Assembly (NCBI GenBank): GCA_945643635.1
Contig: CALZFC010000248.1
Span: 5,803,501-5,867,500 of the forward strand
Length of the DNA stretch: 64,000 nt
From: Allodiplogaster sudhausi
Taxonomy: Eukaryota > Nematoda > Chromadorea > Rhabditida > Diplogasteridae
Reading direction: 5' to 3'
The notes under the pieces are model-generated. The model saw nothing but the letters and a program-made list of their open reading frames with translations. It ran no database searches and was not told the DNA's origin. Below are positions 10,983 to 21,753 of this stretch, in pieces. The stretch's first letter is position 1. Every line of letters begins with the position of its first letter. The position numbers and the translations under genes were made by a program.

Positions 10983-11195
10983 ACACACAAAAAAAAATTG
11001 TTTGAAACAACATTGTTTGGTGCACGATTGTTTTATAAATTGTTTGAAACAACAATTGTTTCAAAAAAATTGTTTGGCATATCAAACAATTTGTTTTACC
11101 TATTTGCACGCTATCCATTCCGAGGCAATTGTTTGGATTGTTTCATGGAAATTGTTTGATATATCAAACAACCGCAGCGCAGCCGCGATGGCGAA
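10983..11195 (+). repeat. About 200-bp palindrome-rich repeat, copy 1
   Basis: It begins CACACAAAAAA and ends near GCGCAGCCGC. It is built from many ATTGTTTGA half-sites. Full 22-bp palindromes (ATTGTTTG-gca/ATA-TATCAAACAAT type) are at 11069-11090 and 11151-11172. It pairs with an inverted copy at 13100-13300. Confidence 0.8.
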
Positions 11196-11270
11196 GTAGC
11201 GATCACGTCCGATCTGGCGAGTTAGGCAACGTCGAGCAGCGACACAAGGGTTCAAACCCATATGTGGCCA
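11180..11270 (+). pseudogene. tRNA-like sequence (weak)
   Basis: It contains a good B-box-like core (GGTTCAAACCC, about 11249-11259) with an A-box-like GGCGAAGTAGCGATC about 60 bp upstream. The arms do not fold into a convincing cloverleaf, so a tRNA-derived fragment is more likely than a gene. Confidence 0.3.
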
Positions 11271-11356
11271 ATGTTTTCCCAACATGTTTTGCCCGTTTTA
11301 TTTTTCATAAAAACCGACAGTACGCCGTTCAATTGGGTACCATTAGTCAACATATT

Positions 11357-11615
11357 CTCTTTCTCTTTATAAGTGAACCAGGAATTGGCCGTGTTGCAAA
11401 AGTTGGATCCCTCGCATTTGTGCGTGTAATCAAACCGCTCAACTTTACTTATTCGCGTCTCTCTGTACCTCACTAGAACCACCTTTCTGTGTAGAATGTA
11501 ATGACATAGAGAGAGAGTGACCTTTCCGTCTCTTTATAGCGTTCACATTAAAAGAAACACAAAAACACAAATCTCACACGCAGTCGTTTCTGCGCTCAAT
11601 TATCAATCAATATGG

Positions 11616-11661
<46 letters not shown>

Positions 11662-11710
11662 TTCGCTCCCTCGCTCCCTCTCTCCTTCTCTCTCCCTATC
11701 TCTCTCTCTC

Positions 11711-11766
<56 letters not shown>

Positions 11767-12032
11767 AACTAACAAATCTCAGAAACGACTGTTTCTGAGA
11801 TTTGTGAGTTTGTGTGTTTCTTTTGCTGTGATCGCTATAAAGAGACGGAAAGGTCACTCTCTCTCTATGTCATTAGATTCTACACAGAAAGGCGGTTCTA
11901 ATGAGGTACAGAGAGATGCGGATAAATACCGTTGAGCGGTTTGATTACACGCACAAATGCGAGGGATCCAACTTTTGCCACACGGCCAACTTCTGACATC
12001 ACGAACAGTGTTCACTTATAAAGAGAAAGATA
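11357..12032. repeat. Long imperfect inverted repeat, arms about 245-260 bp, CT-rich core
   Basis: The left arm is about 11357-11600 and the right arm about 11772-12032. Matching segments in inverse order are CTCTTTATAAGTGAAC / GTTCACTTATAAAGAG, GATCCCTCGCATTTGTGCGT / its complement, ACCTTTCCGTCTCTTTATAG / its complement, and AAAAGAAACAC / GTGTTTCTTTT. The loop (11613-11760) is mainly a CT microsatellite. The inner right arm contains a small perfect palindrome around CTCAGAAACGACTGTTTCTGAG. No frame of interest is seen. Confidence 0.85.
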
Positions 12033-12100
12033 GTTCTTTCTGTCTTTCTTTAATTCTTTCTTTCTTTCCCTCTCTCCCTTTCTTCTCTCTCTCCCTTCCT

Positions 12101-12132
<32 letters not shown>

Positions 12133-12163
12133 TAGCCACAGGTGCGCCTGTCTACGTGACCTC

Positions 12164-12455
12164 CTCAGACCTCGGATGTCGTTCAGACTTACTGTTATAG
12201 AACATTCAATAGCTTAAAAAAACCGCCTTTTTCTGTAGAAAAATGTAGGATAGAGAGAGAAGCAACTGATGGGCTCTCTCTAGGTGATTTTCTCAAAAGA
12301 AACGCAAAAACTGGGGCATTTCTCTTCTCAGACCTCGGATGAGGAAACTACTTTTAAATGTCTAATCGTTCAGACTTACTTTTATACAACACAAAATAGC
12401 TCAAAAAACCGCCTTTCTCTCTAGAAACATTTATGATAGAGAGAGACGCAACATA
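12164..12455 (+). repeat. Two tandem units, about 170 bp apart, related to the inverted-repeat arm
   Basis: The blocks TCAGACCTCGGATG, CGTTCAGACTTACT, ACCGCCTTT and TAGAGAGAGA recur in order at about 12164-12275 and about 12331-12450. The ACCGCCTTT...TAGAGAGA part also resembles 11475-11525 in the left arm of the inverted repeat, so at least three related copies sit here. Confidence 0.7.
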
Positions 12456-12781
12456 AGTCACGTTGAGCAGTAAAACTCTCGAAAAAACCTTTTGGCTCTT
12501 AGCAAAATTGGCACAGATGGCGAGACCGAGTTCGTAAAGTTCTCCCTCTCCCTCTCTCTCTCTTTTACTCTGTCTCTTCCCTCTCTCTCTCTCTCTCCAT
12601 TCTCTTCGCAACGTTCTCTATGGGCGCCGCCCTTTTCATCTGGATATGTTCTTCAACATTCAGATCGCTAGTGCGGGTAGTGTGGTGGTAGGGGCTTGGG
12701 TACGGGATGCGCGGGGTGGTGGTTCGGGTCCGGTCGGAGGCAAAATTCTAATTCTAATTCCAGATACAACGACGACGGCGC

Positions 12782-12930
12782 CAACACTTCCCCACAAACC
12801 AGGTTAGCCAGTTTTTCAACTTTTGCAGCTTTTGTTCTCACGATTTAACTACAGTTTAAACTGTTTTATAGCGAAAACCGCAATAATAGCTGCAAAAGAC
12901 GATTAACTGGCTAGTTTGTGGGTCGTGTTT
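12782..12930. mobile_element. About 149-bp near-complete palindrome, MITE-like
   Basis: CCCACAAAC at the left is matched by GTTTGTGGG at the right. Inward, GTTAGCCAG pairs with CTGGCTA-type sequence and TTTTGCAGCT with AGCTGCAAAA. The centre is the perfect palindrome ACAGTTTAAACTGT. Together the two halves fold into one long hairpin with few loops. No target duplication could be confirmed. Confidence 0.65.
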
Positions 12931-13099
12931 GAGATTCCTGATAGCACAGAGAGAGAGAGATGGAGAGAATGTAGGAGAGGGTGTGTAAGAGGGTTAGCTA
13001 ATTAGATATCGAAAAAGTTTGGTAATTAGCATCCCTTGTCGAAGAATATAAGAAAACGGCTAAAATTCCATGAAAAATGGGTGCGCAAGCAGAAGGGGG

Positions 13100-13300
13100 C
13101 GGAGCCAAGGCGGCTGCGCTGTGATTGTTTGATATGCCAAACAATTTCGTTGAAACAAATTGTTTGATATGCCAAACAATCGCGCATCAAACAATGATTG
13201 TTTGCTATATGGAACAGCATTGTTTTGGCGCAGATAAAGAACAAATTGTTTGTATGAAATTGTTTGATATATCAAACAATGTTTTTTGTGTGGAAGACAA
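13100..13300 (-). repeat. About 200-bp palindrome-rich repeat, copy 2 (inverted)
   Basis: Read on the minus strand it begins CACACAAAAAA and ends near GCGCAGCCGC, like copy 1. It carries 22-bp ATTGTTTGATA-centred palindromes at 13124-13145, 13159-13180 and 13259-13280, plus CAAACAATgATTGTTTG at about 13188-13204. Confidence 0.8.
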
Positions 13301-13867
13301 TACATATGTATATCCACATGCTGTACACAACATCGTAAAATAGGCGGATGTTTCAAGAAGTCATAAAAGAAGACGCAGGAAAGTGATCTCGAAACCTTCA
13401 TTCATATCTCTACTTTCTCTCTCCATATATCTCGCTCTCTCTCTCTCTCTCTCTTTCTCTCTCGCTCTCTCTTTCTCTTTCTCTCTCTCTCTCGTTCTCG
13501 CTTCTTCTTAGTCCTTCTTTCTTCCATTTTCTCGTACTCACTTTTAACTCGGTCTCTCACTATCAGTTTCTTTCGCTACTCCCCCGAACATGCACACAAT
13601 AACAGGAAGCAATCAATCTGAGCACTAAAATGACTTCTTTTTTGGCTCAAGCCATCAAAACAGCCCTAAAAAGTGTGTAGAAATGAAAGTGGAAGGGCGG
13701 AGTGACCATGGGGGGGGGTTGTTGTCTCGTGTAAGATAGACCATATAGTTGGTTGCAAGTCAGAGAAAGCACATGTTTATTTGAATGAGTCTTTTCTCTG
13801 ATCAGAACGTTGTTTCCCCATATTTTAGTGAACGAAGTCAGAAGGAGCCTGAGTTTTGCAGGTGTTT
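13301..13867. other. CT array (13420-13500) and upstream region of the MLT-10-like gene
   Basis: No exon is seen. Just before the ATG at 13868 the sequence GAGTTTTGCAG|GTGTTT gives a possible trans-splice acceptor six bases upstream, and CCCATATTTTAG at about 13829 gives another. Either would fit nematode spliced-leader addition, but neither is proven. Confidence 0.4.
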
Positions 13868-15897
13868 ATGCGTGGACGCGGCCTTCCTTACCTTCTTGTG
13901 CTGCTTCTCGTGTTCGAGGCAGCCGTCGGTTAGCGGAATCTCCTTTTTCCGAGGGGTTGCGTTCAAGAAAAGGAATAATTTTGCCCATTGGTGTTTGATT
14001 GACCAATCAGCGATCGAGTTAGAATTTGATTGACCAATCAGCGGTCGAGGCGTCGTCGCTGATTGGCCAGAAGCTGGCTGCCGTGGAGCGGCTGCGTCTC
14101 AAGGAGCCGGCCTTCGAGAAGGTCGCCCGTCTTCATCAAGCATGGTACGCGCACTCCGTTAAGGCGCTTCTCGTCCAAGTCAGCAAGCAACTCCTACGGC
14201 GACTCTCCACGGGTACGATAGTCTCTACAGTATCCAGATTCGTCTTACAGTGCTTTGAGAATATAATCTGGATCGTTATTTTTTTGCAAGATGGCCAAAC
14301 GGAATTTCTGCTTTGCCTGAAGCGCATCAAAGAGAAGACGGATGTGGTGCGTGCGGCGACTTGTATGATAGCTGCGAAGGAGAAGACTTTAACGTCGAGG
14401 TTCAAAAAAAACATTTTAAGTAAAAAAAATTTTAGAGGAACTTTTTTATAATAAAAAGTTCGCCTTCAAAAGTAGCCAAATTAGATCGGGCAAAAAAACA
14501 ACGCCATTTCTACAGGCCACAAGTGTCGTCGTTGAAGAATAAGTCTTCTTCGGAGTCGCAACAATCGGCTTTTGTTGTGGTGCAGAAGGACGACGAATTT
14601 CTGACGACGCGACAAACTAGCGCGTTCCGACAAATGGAAATGACAGAAACGCACACCGAATATCTGCCGCACACTCAATATCCACCGCCGATGAGCGCCA
14701 GTGACGCTGAAGGAGTTGTAAGCAGAAAATATTTTATTAGATTTTTTAAAATATATATGTATATTTTTTTATTTCTAGACTAGGAACAACGTTAGAAATG
14801 AGATTGCTTGGACCAACATTCGAATGCCAACAGAAAGTGTGCGTATATTAAGGAGACAAATCGCATAGAGAGAAGAGTGAAACGAAGTGAGTATCGACTA
14901 CGGATGAAGGGAAAGAAGATGAAGCAGTACTACCAGGTTTATAATGTATCTCTGTCTCTCTCTCTCTGACTCTCTCTCTCTCTCTCTGACTCTCTCTCTC
15001 TCTCTCTCTCAGATAAAGCAGCTGAAGCGTGCGCCTCCACTGAAGTCTCCTTCTCCGTCCGCCATGGCCGTCTTCTCCACCCTCATGAATGACATGCTTC
15101 TTGGCAAGTCGTCCGCTCGTCCGCCCGCCTGGTCTGCCACCTACAAGCGTCTCCTTCGCATTCGAGTGCGTACACACAATTAAAGGAGCAACTACCGTAA
15201 ACCATTTCGGAATTTTCCTGAATATCCTTGAGTCAGGCAAAATGGCGCGAATTTAAAATTGAGTTTTTGGCTCCATTAACCATAATTATCCTTGCCGCTC
15301 AAGTAAAAGATATCTCTAATATAAATCTAATAAATATGTGTGAATAGAGGGATCTGGCAGCCGCGTCGCGTGGGCGAGGCGCGCGCGTCTACGATCTGCC
15401 CATGTACGATCTGGTGCGAGGCGGCAACGAGGTAATCCTTTAGAGTCAGGCAAAAAGGCGCCAATTCAAAATGGAATTTATGTTTAACTCTTTTTTTTCT
15501 GCCTCAACTCTACTCTAACAATAAGCGATATCTTTTTGACTCGCCTGTAAAACCTTTGTTTTTTTTGGACATTTCAAGTGAGCTGACATCATTTTTATAT
15601 TCATATATGTCTATATATTTTGAATTCATCATTCAAATATTTTATTTTCGCGCTGCAATCATCATAAATATAGACTGAACGGAATGCGCATTCGCCCGGG
15701 ACGGAAGAAGCGTCCTCCGACACTGCTGGTCACTTGCCACCGTTGATGAGAGATGCTTTTAGACTCGCACGGTCGCTCGAGGTCATTCTTGTGTTTTTTT
15801 TTTGTGACAATTATATCGAAGTCATTCTTGTGTTTTTTTTACAATTATATCTATTTGTAATATACTACTATACTATACTACTACTACTAATATATTA

Positions 15898-15956
<59 letters not shown>

Positions 15957-16995
15957 AATTGAATCTTCTTATTTTTTTACCTCTCAGAAGCACGCAGCAA
16001 GAAACGGAAGTGGCGACTCGAGCAGCATCAAGTTTCTCTCTCCACGCTTTGCGCCAGTCTTGCCGGACAAGCTTGAGGTGTTAGAGATATCCCATTTTAA
16101 ACGATGGGGGAGCAGTATAATACGAGTAAAAATTTTATATCGATATTTTTGAGAAATAAAATTAAATCTTTTTTCCACAACCTAATTAGGTTCGCGGCGA
16201 GTTGTCGCCGTCTCTCTTCGCCTTCTACCGCGATGACACGGAGCAACAGATTGCGCCGATTCCGGAGGTGCGCGAGAGATTTACAGAACTTTTTTTTCTA
16301 AAGTCAAAACACATGCAGCTCTTGGAAGCGAGTGGTCTGCCGCGACGCGACCGCGAACGCGTACTCGAGATGATTATGGAGGTCTCGGGCGCAAGAGGCA
16401 TCGTCGAGAAAGCGAGCAAGGCAAGCGAGAGCTGGGGGGAGAGTAGAGTTGGGTGCGGGGCGGAGAGGTAGTCCAATCAGAAGGAGTACCTCCTTGCCTT
16501 GATGCTAGTTCGGGGGGGGGGGGGTGTCTAAGCCAAAGAGGTGGGGGGGGGGCAGAGGGTCTCACCATCAGCAAGTCTCCTGGCTATACCCCCATACCTA
16601 CTAAGATGCTCGACGACCTGCATGTCTACGGCATGGAGGATGACGTCATATCCGCGACGCGTCGTGCAAGCGACGCGTTCGGCGCGCTCGAGCGCAGTTT
16701 TCTGCCGCGGCAGAAACGACAGATCAAACGAGATGGCTTCGCGTTCCTCGAAGTCGACCAGCTACGCGCGCTCTATGACAGACATGGTACTTTTGACTTA
16801 TTTCTATAAAAAAATTTAATTTTGGCGAGAAAAAATAAAATTTGAAATTTGTAAATAATAAAGAAGCACAGGCGTCAAGACAGACGAGCACGTGCCGTTC
16901 GATCTCGACGAGTACGGAAGACTGTCACGACGAGAGAGAGAACGCGCACTATGGCTGACGATACAACGATTCGCAGACAATGTCACTGAGACGGT

Positions 16996-17038
<43 letters not shown>

Positions 17039-18149
17039 GAGAACAGAGAGGCAGAGAGAGAGAGAGAGCGAGAGAGAGAGCGAGCGAGCGAGTGGAAGAG
17101 ATTGGCGACGACGAGAGAGGGAGGTTAGAGAGAGAGAGAGAGAGAAGAGAGAGAGTCGAAGTGGATAGAGAGGGAACAGAGAAACAGAGAGAGAGAGAGA
17201 GAGATCGACAGAGAGAGAGAGAGAGGGTGAGAGATGTAAGAGCGTGAGAGTATAAAGATGGCTATGCTTGCGTGCTCTTCCTGTCTCTGATATTCACTCC
17301 TCTTTTCCCCACAGTGGCAGCCTGCGTCTCATTGGCGCCGCGCCAAGCGTCAACTGCCCATCTCAATTCTCGCGCCTACCGTGCTCGCGCCCTACATGTT
17401 CAAGCCGATCTACGGCCTCTCCGTCCTCGGTCCGACCGTGCTCTCGCCGAGCGCGTTCGCGCCGCTCATCGTGAACCCGGCCGTCTTCTCGCCGTTCGTC
17501 TTCTCGCCTGCCATCTTCATGCCCTTCATCGTCTCGCCATATCTACTTTCACCGTGAGTTTTGATTGGGGGAGGGTCTATATACTTAAGGGGCTCTCTAC
17601 ACCCCCTCCCCCCAAACCTTGAGTTTAGATGCTATGATAGTAGTTCTCTTGAATTTATCTGCTCTCAATATTTAACTATTTATTCGCTTGTCGCTAGTGC
17701 TGATAGAATTCACACGCGAAACTATCCACACATTGAAGTTGTGAGCAATTTGGAGGGGGGGGGGGGATTTCTACTAGAGCCAACGTACAAAATTACAGAT
17801 AGCATCCGGAGGAGAACAGCAGTGTGCACATTCTTGACATGGATTTGTGAGACGGAAAAGAAGAAGAAGAAGAAAAAAAAGAGAAAGAGAAAGATAATAT
17901 TATCACAGTTACGTGCTGTCGCCGATTGTCGCGGCGCCCTTTATCCTGAACCCGTACGTCTTGTCTCCGAACGTGCTCAACTCGTACGTCCTGTCGCCGC
18001 TCATCCTGTCGCCCTTCGTGCTGTGCCCGGACGTCCTCTCGCCGATGGCGTTCGGTGGCGCCATCCTGTCGCCCGCGGTCGCCTCTCCAAACGTGCTCTC
18101 CAAGAGCTATGTCATGGCCTCCATTCTGTCGCCATCGATTCTGTCTTAG
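13868..18149 (+). CDS. MLT-10-like moulting-cycle family protein, 683 residues
   Basis: Fourteen exons keep frame: 13868-13928, 14042-14212, 14291-14399, 14516-14717, 14779-14838, 15013-15165, 15348-15431, 15674-15781, 15988-16077, 16190-16420, 16606-16786, 16872-16993, 17315-17553 and 17909-18149. The protein has a signal peptide (MRGRGLPYLLVLLLVFEAAV). A charged N-terminal region is followed by the diagnostic KFLSPRFAPVLPDK and LSPSLFAFYRDD boxes, then the LPRRDRERVLEMIMEVSGAR box. The C-terminus is an array of LSP/LAP repeats (VLSP, YVLSP, ILSP and similar), seen over the last about 150 residues. This order matches the nematode 'Moulting cycle' family (PF04870; C. elegans MLT-10), secreted proteins of the moulting epidermis needed for cuticle renewal. 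Intron 10 starts GCAAGC (a GC-AG intron) and holds two poly(G) runs. Intron 8 holds a (TA)n tract. Exon 10 could hide a 36-nt intron that would not shift the frame. Confidence 0.9.
15897..15953. repeat. (TA)n microsatellite in intron 8 of the MLT-10-like gene
   Basis: More than 25 TA units, preceded by a short CTA triplet run. It is cruciform-prone. Confidence 0.95.
16996..17230. repeat. GA array filling intron 12 of the MLT-10-like gene
   Basis: The intron starts GTGAGGAGAGAGAG, so the microsatellite begins at the splice donor itself. It continues as degenerate GA to about 17230. Confidence 0.85.
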
Positions 18150-18541
18150 AGGAGGAGACACAAAGCCTTCTTTTTTTGTTTTGTTAATTCGCGCCCTTGT
18201 TTGTGCTCCTTTAAAGGAGACATCTCAGGAGAAGAATGTGTTTGTCTTTTTTTTGCCCATTTAATAATTAGTCTTTTTGAAAAGCCAAACTTTTATGAGG
18301 AAGAAAAGAATTTTTCCATTTAATAATTAGTGTTTTTGAAAAGGCCCACCTTTTACTAGGAAGAAAATTAAATTCTATAACAAAATTCTTACCAATACTC
18401 ACCTTTTATTCACGTCGCTTGTCATGTTGATATTCTTGTGAACACGCATAAATATGTATTAATTATTATCATATATGTACATACGTATGTATAATTTATA
18501 AAGTATACATTAATGACATACAAATATACATAATATTAATA
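18150..18541. other. Intergenic tail-to-tail spacer
   Basis: It separates two convergent genes. There is a direct repeat of CCATTTAATAATTAGT (about 18258 and 18317) with TTTTTGAAAA following each. No AATAAA was found within it on either strand. Confidence 0.5.
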
Positions 18542-19339
18542 TTAATCGAAAGCACTCTGGTAGTCTGCAAGATTCATTGACTGCTTCGGTTGAGCAAAGG
18601 AATGCGCAAATCCATTCATGGAATATTGTAGATTGGGAATACCGTAAGAAAGCGATGATGCTTGAAACGGAAAATTCAATGAATTCTCATTGAATTCAAG
18701 TTGTGGCCTTGCGAAATACTGCTCGGCCAGCGGTCTCTGTAACATTGCTGCTCTCATTCGATTGATTCGAGCACGATAGCGGGCATAATGTAGATTTTGG
18801 GCATACTGTAGATTTTGGGCATACTGTACATAGCGAGAATACTGCAGATTTTGGGCATACTGTAGATTTTGGGCATGCTGTCGATTGTGGGCATACTGTA
18901 GATTCCCATATGCCTCGGGCACTACTGGCATGCTATAAGGGGCCGAAATTTTTGGTGTCATTTGAAGACTCGGCGAAGTATACTGTAGAAGGTAATAGTC
19001 CCGTGTACTATCATACAGTAGAGCTCGTTGCATTTGTTGATCTCTCATACGCGCGAGCACCGCTTTTCGGTGTGCTATGGCAGCAGCAGCGACTACGGTA
19101 TTCTGACGAATCAGACGAATCCTCGAGACGACCGTGTCGCGCATGGTGTTTGAGAAGAATGACTGCCGCTGTCGTCTTTCATCATCTTCTTCAATCTGCT
19201 GCGCAATCTCATCGGCTTCTTCCTCGCTCGACGTGCGCAGATCCCAGACCTTTTATGTCAAAGATATGGATAGGAAATGAGGGAGCAAAGAGAAATAAAA
19301 AAAATGAAGGAGTAAGAGAAAGAGGGAGAAAAGGAAGTA

Positions 19340-19382
<43 letters not shown>

Positions 19383-20547
19383 GGAGGGAGAAAAAAAAGA
19401 AGATGAGAGAGAGAGGTAGGACGGAAGAGAGAGAGAGTGAGAGAGAGAGAGTAGAGAGAGATGGAGAGAGAAGAGAGAAAAAGAGAAGCAGCTTCCCTAC
19501 TCGTCTCGGTCCTCTCTCGACAACAGCACTTCTCCTCGCGCGCCGCGGTGGACTCTCGCGCGGAATGGCAATGGCCGGGTCGCGCGCGCGCTGGTAGTCG
19601 AAGAGCGATGCGAACGGGTCGATCGGATTCAGATGCTGCCCGTAGGAGACGGTCAGGTTTTCGCGATCTGGTCGTAATTAATTAATTCATTCATTCATTC
19701 AATCATTAATATTTTTTTAAAGTCATGAATAAATAACAATAAATAATAAATCTTGATTTTGAATTTAATAAAAAGTATAATAAAAAAAAATTTCTCTTAA
19801 TTAATTAGTTAATTATTTTAATTACTAATTTAAAAAAATAATAAATTAAAAAAAAAATTAGCAATACTAACGGTAGAAGAGCTTTCCGGAGAGCGGCAGA
19901 CGATACGCGACACCCTTGGACAGCGGAATCGGCACGTCGATGTCGCCCTCGAAGCCGTCGGGGCCGCCGTAGTCGTGCTCGACCTACAGTATGACATTGG
20001 ATGAATTCGTGCCAGGACTCCGCATCATTCAAAATTTAGACGAAAAAAATGATAATAATTTTTTCAAAGCTAAATAAACATAATAATAATAAAACAATTA
20101 ATAGAAAATACATCGTCAAATGGATGAAATTCAAACTTATATACCCCGAGACCAAAGGTCATCGTGTACGGGTTGCAGAGGGGCGGCTTGCAGTTGAGAG
20201 GGACGTACGATTTCGACAGCTTTCCGAGTGGCAGACGAGGTTGTTGCTCTTGAATGATTATTTTATTCGCTTTTTTTTTCTTCTTTTAAATTGGCGCCAA
20301 ATTCTTAAGATTACGGTAGATTTGAGCAAAGAACCTCGATTCCACTGCGCCGAAGGGTCTGTCATGAGTTCGACGAGGTCCTCACGCTCGAGGTCGAGCA
20401 TGTTCACCGGGTGGTTGAGGTACCCGAGCTTGGTCGTCGTGTCTGGGTAGCGATTCCAGAAACTGGAAAAGGGGAGAGAGAGAGAGAGATTGCAGAGATA
20501 TCAGAGATAGAGATAGAGAGAGATAAAAACAGAGAAAGACAGATAGA

Positions 20548-20592
<45 letters not shown>

Positions 20593-21082
20593 AAATGATA
20601 CAAGAGTAAAGAAAAAAAGAAAAGGGATTAAATATGTTGCTGACCGCCCATAAATGTCCATGATGCCCCACGATGGAACAGCAATGTTCATGTCGCCTCC
20701 GATGTGCTGAGAGAAGGAGGAGGCATTTCATTATATTTCTCTCCTCCCTGTTGTCTCTCTCTCTGATGTCTCTCTTCTTTCCTACTTCTCTCGCTCTTTC
20801 TGCACTCGTTCTCTCTCATTCTCTCTCGCTCTCCGTTGTCTCTCTCTCTCTCCTTCTCTTCCTCTCTCTTTCATCTCTCCCTCTCTCTATCCCTCCCCCT
20901 TTCCATTTCACTCCCTCCCTCTCCCTCTCTCTCTCTCCCTCTCCCTGACCCTCGCAATAGACGTGTCGAGATCGATGCCGGCGCTGAACTGATTCTGGAA
21001 GGGGAAAACGGGGAAGTAGTCGCCGGTGTGCGAGCGACCCGGCAACGGCTCGATCGGTCCTGAGCAGAGAGAGTGAGAGAGA

Positions 21083-21123
<41 letters not shown>

Positions 21124-21753
21124 TGGTAAGGTTACCACCATTCACAATCATCTGTGGTGGACGCTTGTTTGAGCGCCCAAATAGTCGTTGGTGGCCCCAT
21201 GAGAGCCACCCCCCCCCCACTCATCATCACTTCCCCCTACCGGGCAGTGTGTAGACGGTTGCCTCTGGCCGCTTCGGCGCAATTCGCTCCTTTTCTTTCG
21301 CCTGCCTCTTCCCGTTCTCTGCGAGTCGTCGGTAGAGGAGACGAGTCAGTGCAGAGGGCTCCTATACGGGATTATTTTTATTTCCTTTAATTTTTAGTTA
21401 TTTTTCAACTTTTTTTTAAAGCAATTTATGTATATAATTATTATTGTGGATCAGCAAGGTATTCGTTCAATTCTTATGACTTGTGAATAGATAATAGTAG
21501 CCATCAATAGACATATATTATTGAAAAAAATGTAAAAGTAATCATATATAATTAATAGACAATTAATAACAAATTTAATTTCTATTATTCTGGTTTTGCT
21601 TCGAACTTGCTCCGGCTCATCGCCTGAGGCTTCAGAGGAAGAAGACGAATCGAATGCTGAGATGAGAGGAGACAAGGCGAGCATGGTGAGGAGGAAAAGG
21701 AGCTGAATTGAAGAAGAAGAAGAAGAAGACCTTCTCCTCTTGCCGTCTCGCAT
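18542..21753 (-). CDS. Secreted protein of unknown function with NLQYAQ repeats, 552 residues
   Basis: Nine minus-strand exons join in frame: 21753-21607, 21361-21241, 21059-20950, 20706-20645, 20462-20335, 20248-20145, 19983-19872, 19667-19501 and 19249-18542. A serine run leads into a signal peptide (SIQLLFLLTMLALSPLISA). The middle has conserved-looking blocks: GPIEPLPGRSHTGDYFP, GGDMNIAVPSWGIMDIYG, TTKLGYLNHPVNMLDLE, CKPPLCNPYTMTFGLG, GDIDVPIPLSKGVAYRL and NLTVSYGQHLNPIDPF. These Cys, Pro and Gly-rich blocks suggest one globular extracellular domain. A basic stretch (PPRRARR) follows, then an acidic region (SSEEEADEIAQQIEEDDE). The tail has about seven copies of a six-residue NLQYAQ-type repeat (18778-18905) and an Asn/Gln/Ser-rich end. 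I believe the middle is conserved in nematodes but cannot name the family. Neighbouring the moulting gene, a cuticle role is possible but unproven. Confidence 0.8.
18778..18905 (-). repeat. Coding 18-bp minisatellite (NLQYAQ repeat)
   Basis: The plus strand reads repeated units like TGTAGATTTTGGGCATAC. On the coding strand each 18-bp unit gives six residues with variants such as NRQHAQ, NLQYSR and YVQYAQ. The frame is kept in all units. Confidence 0.9.

Noticed and set aside
16268..16303. A 36-nt intron inside exon 10 of the MLT-10-like gene
   Set aside because: GTGCGC...TTTTTCTAAAG could splice without changing frame, but read-through is also open. The evidence does not decide, so the longer exon was kept.
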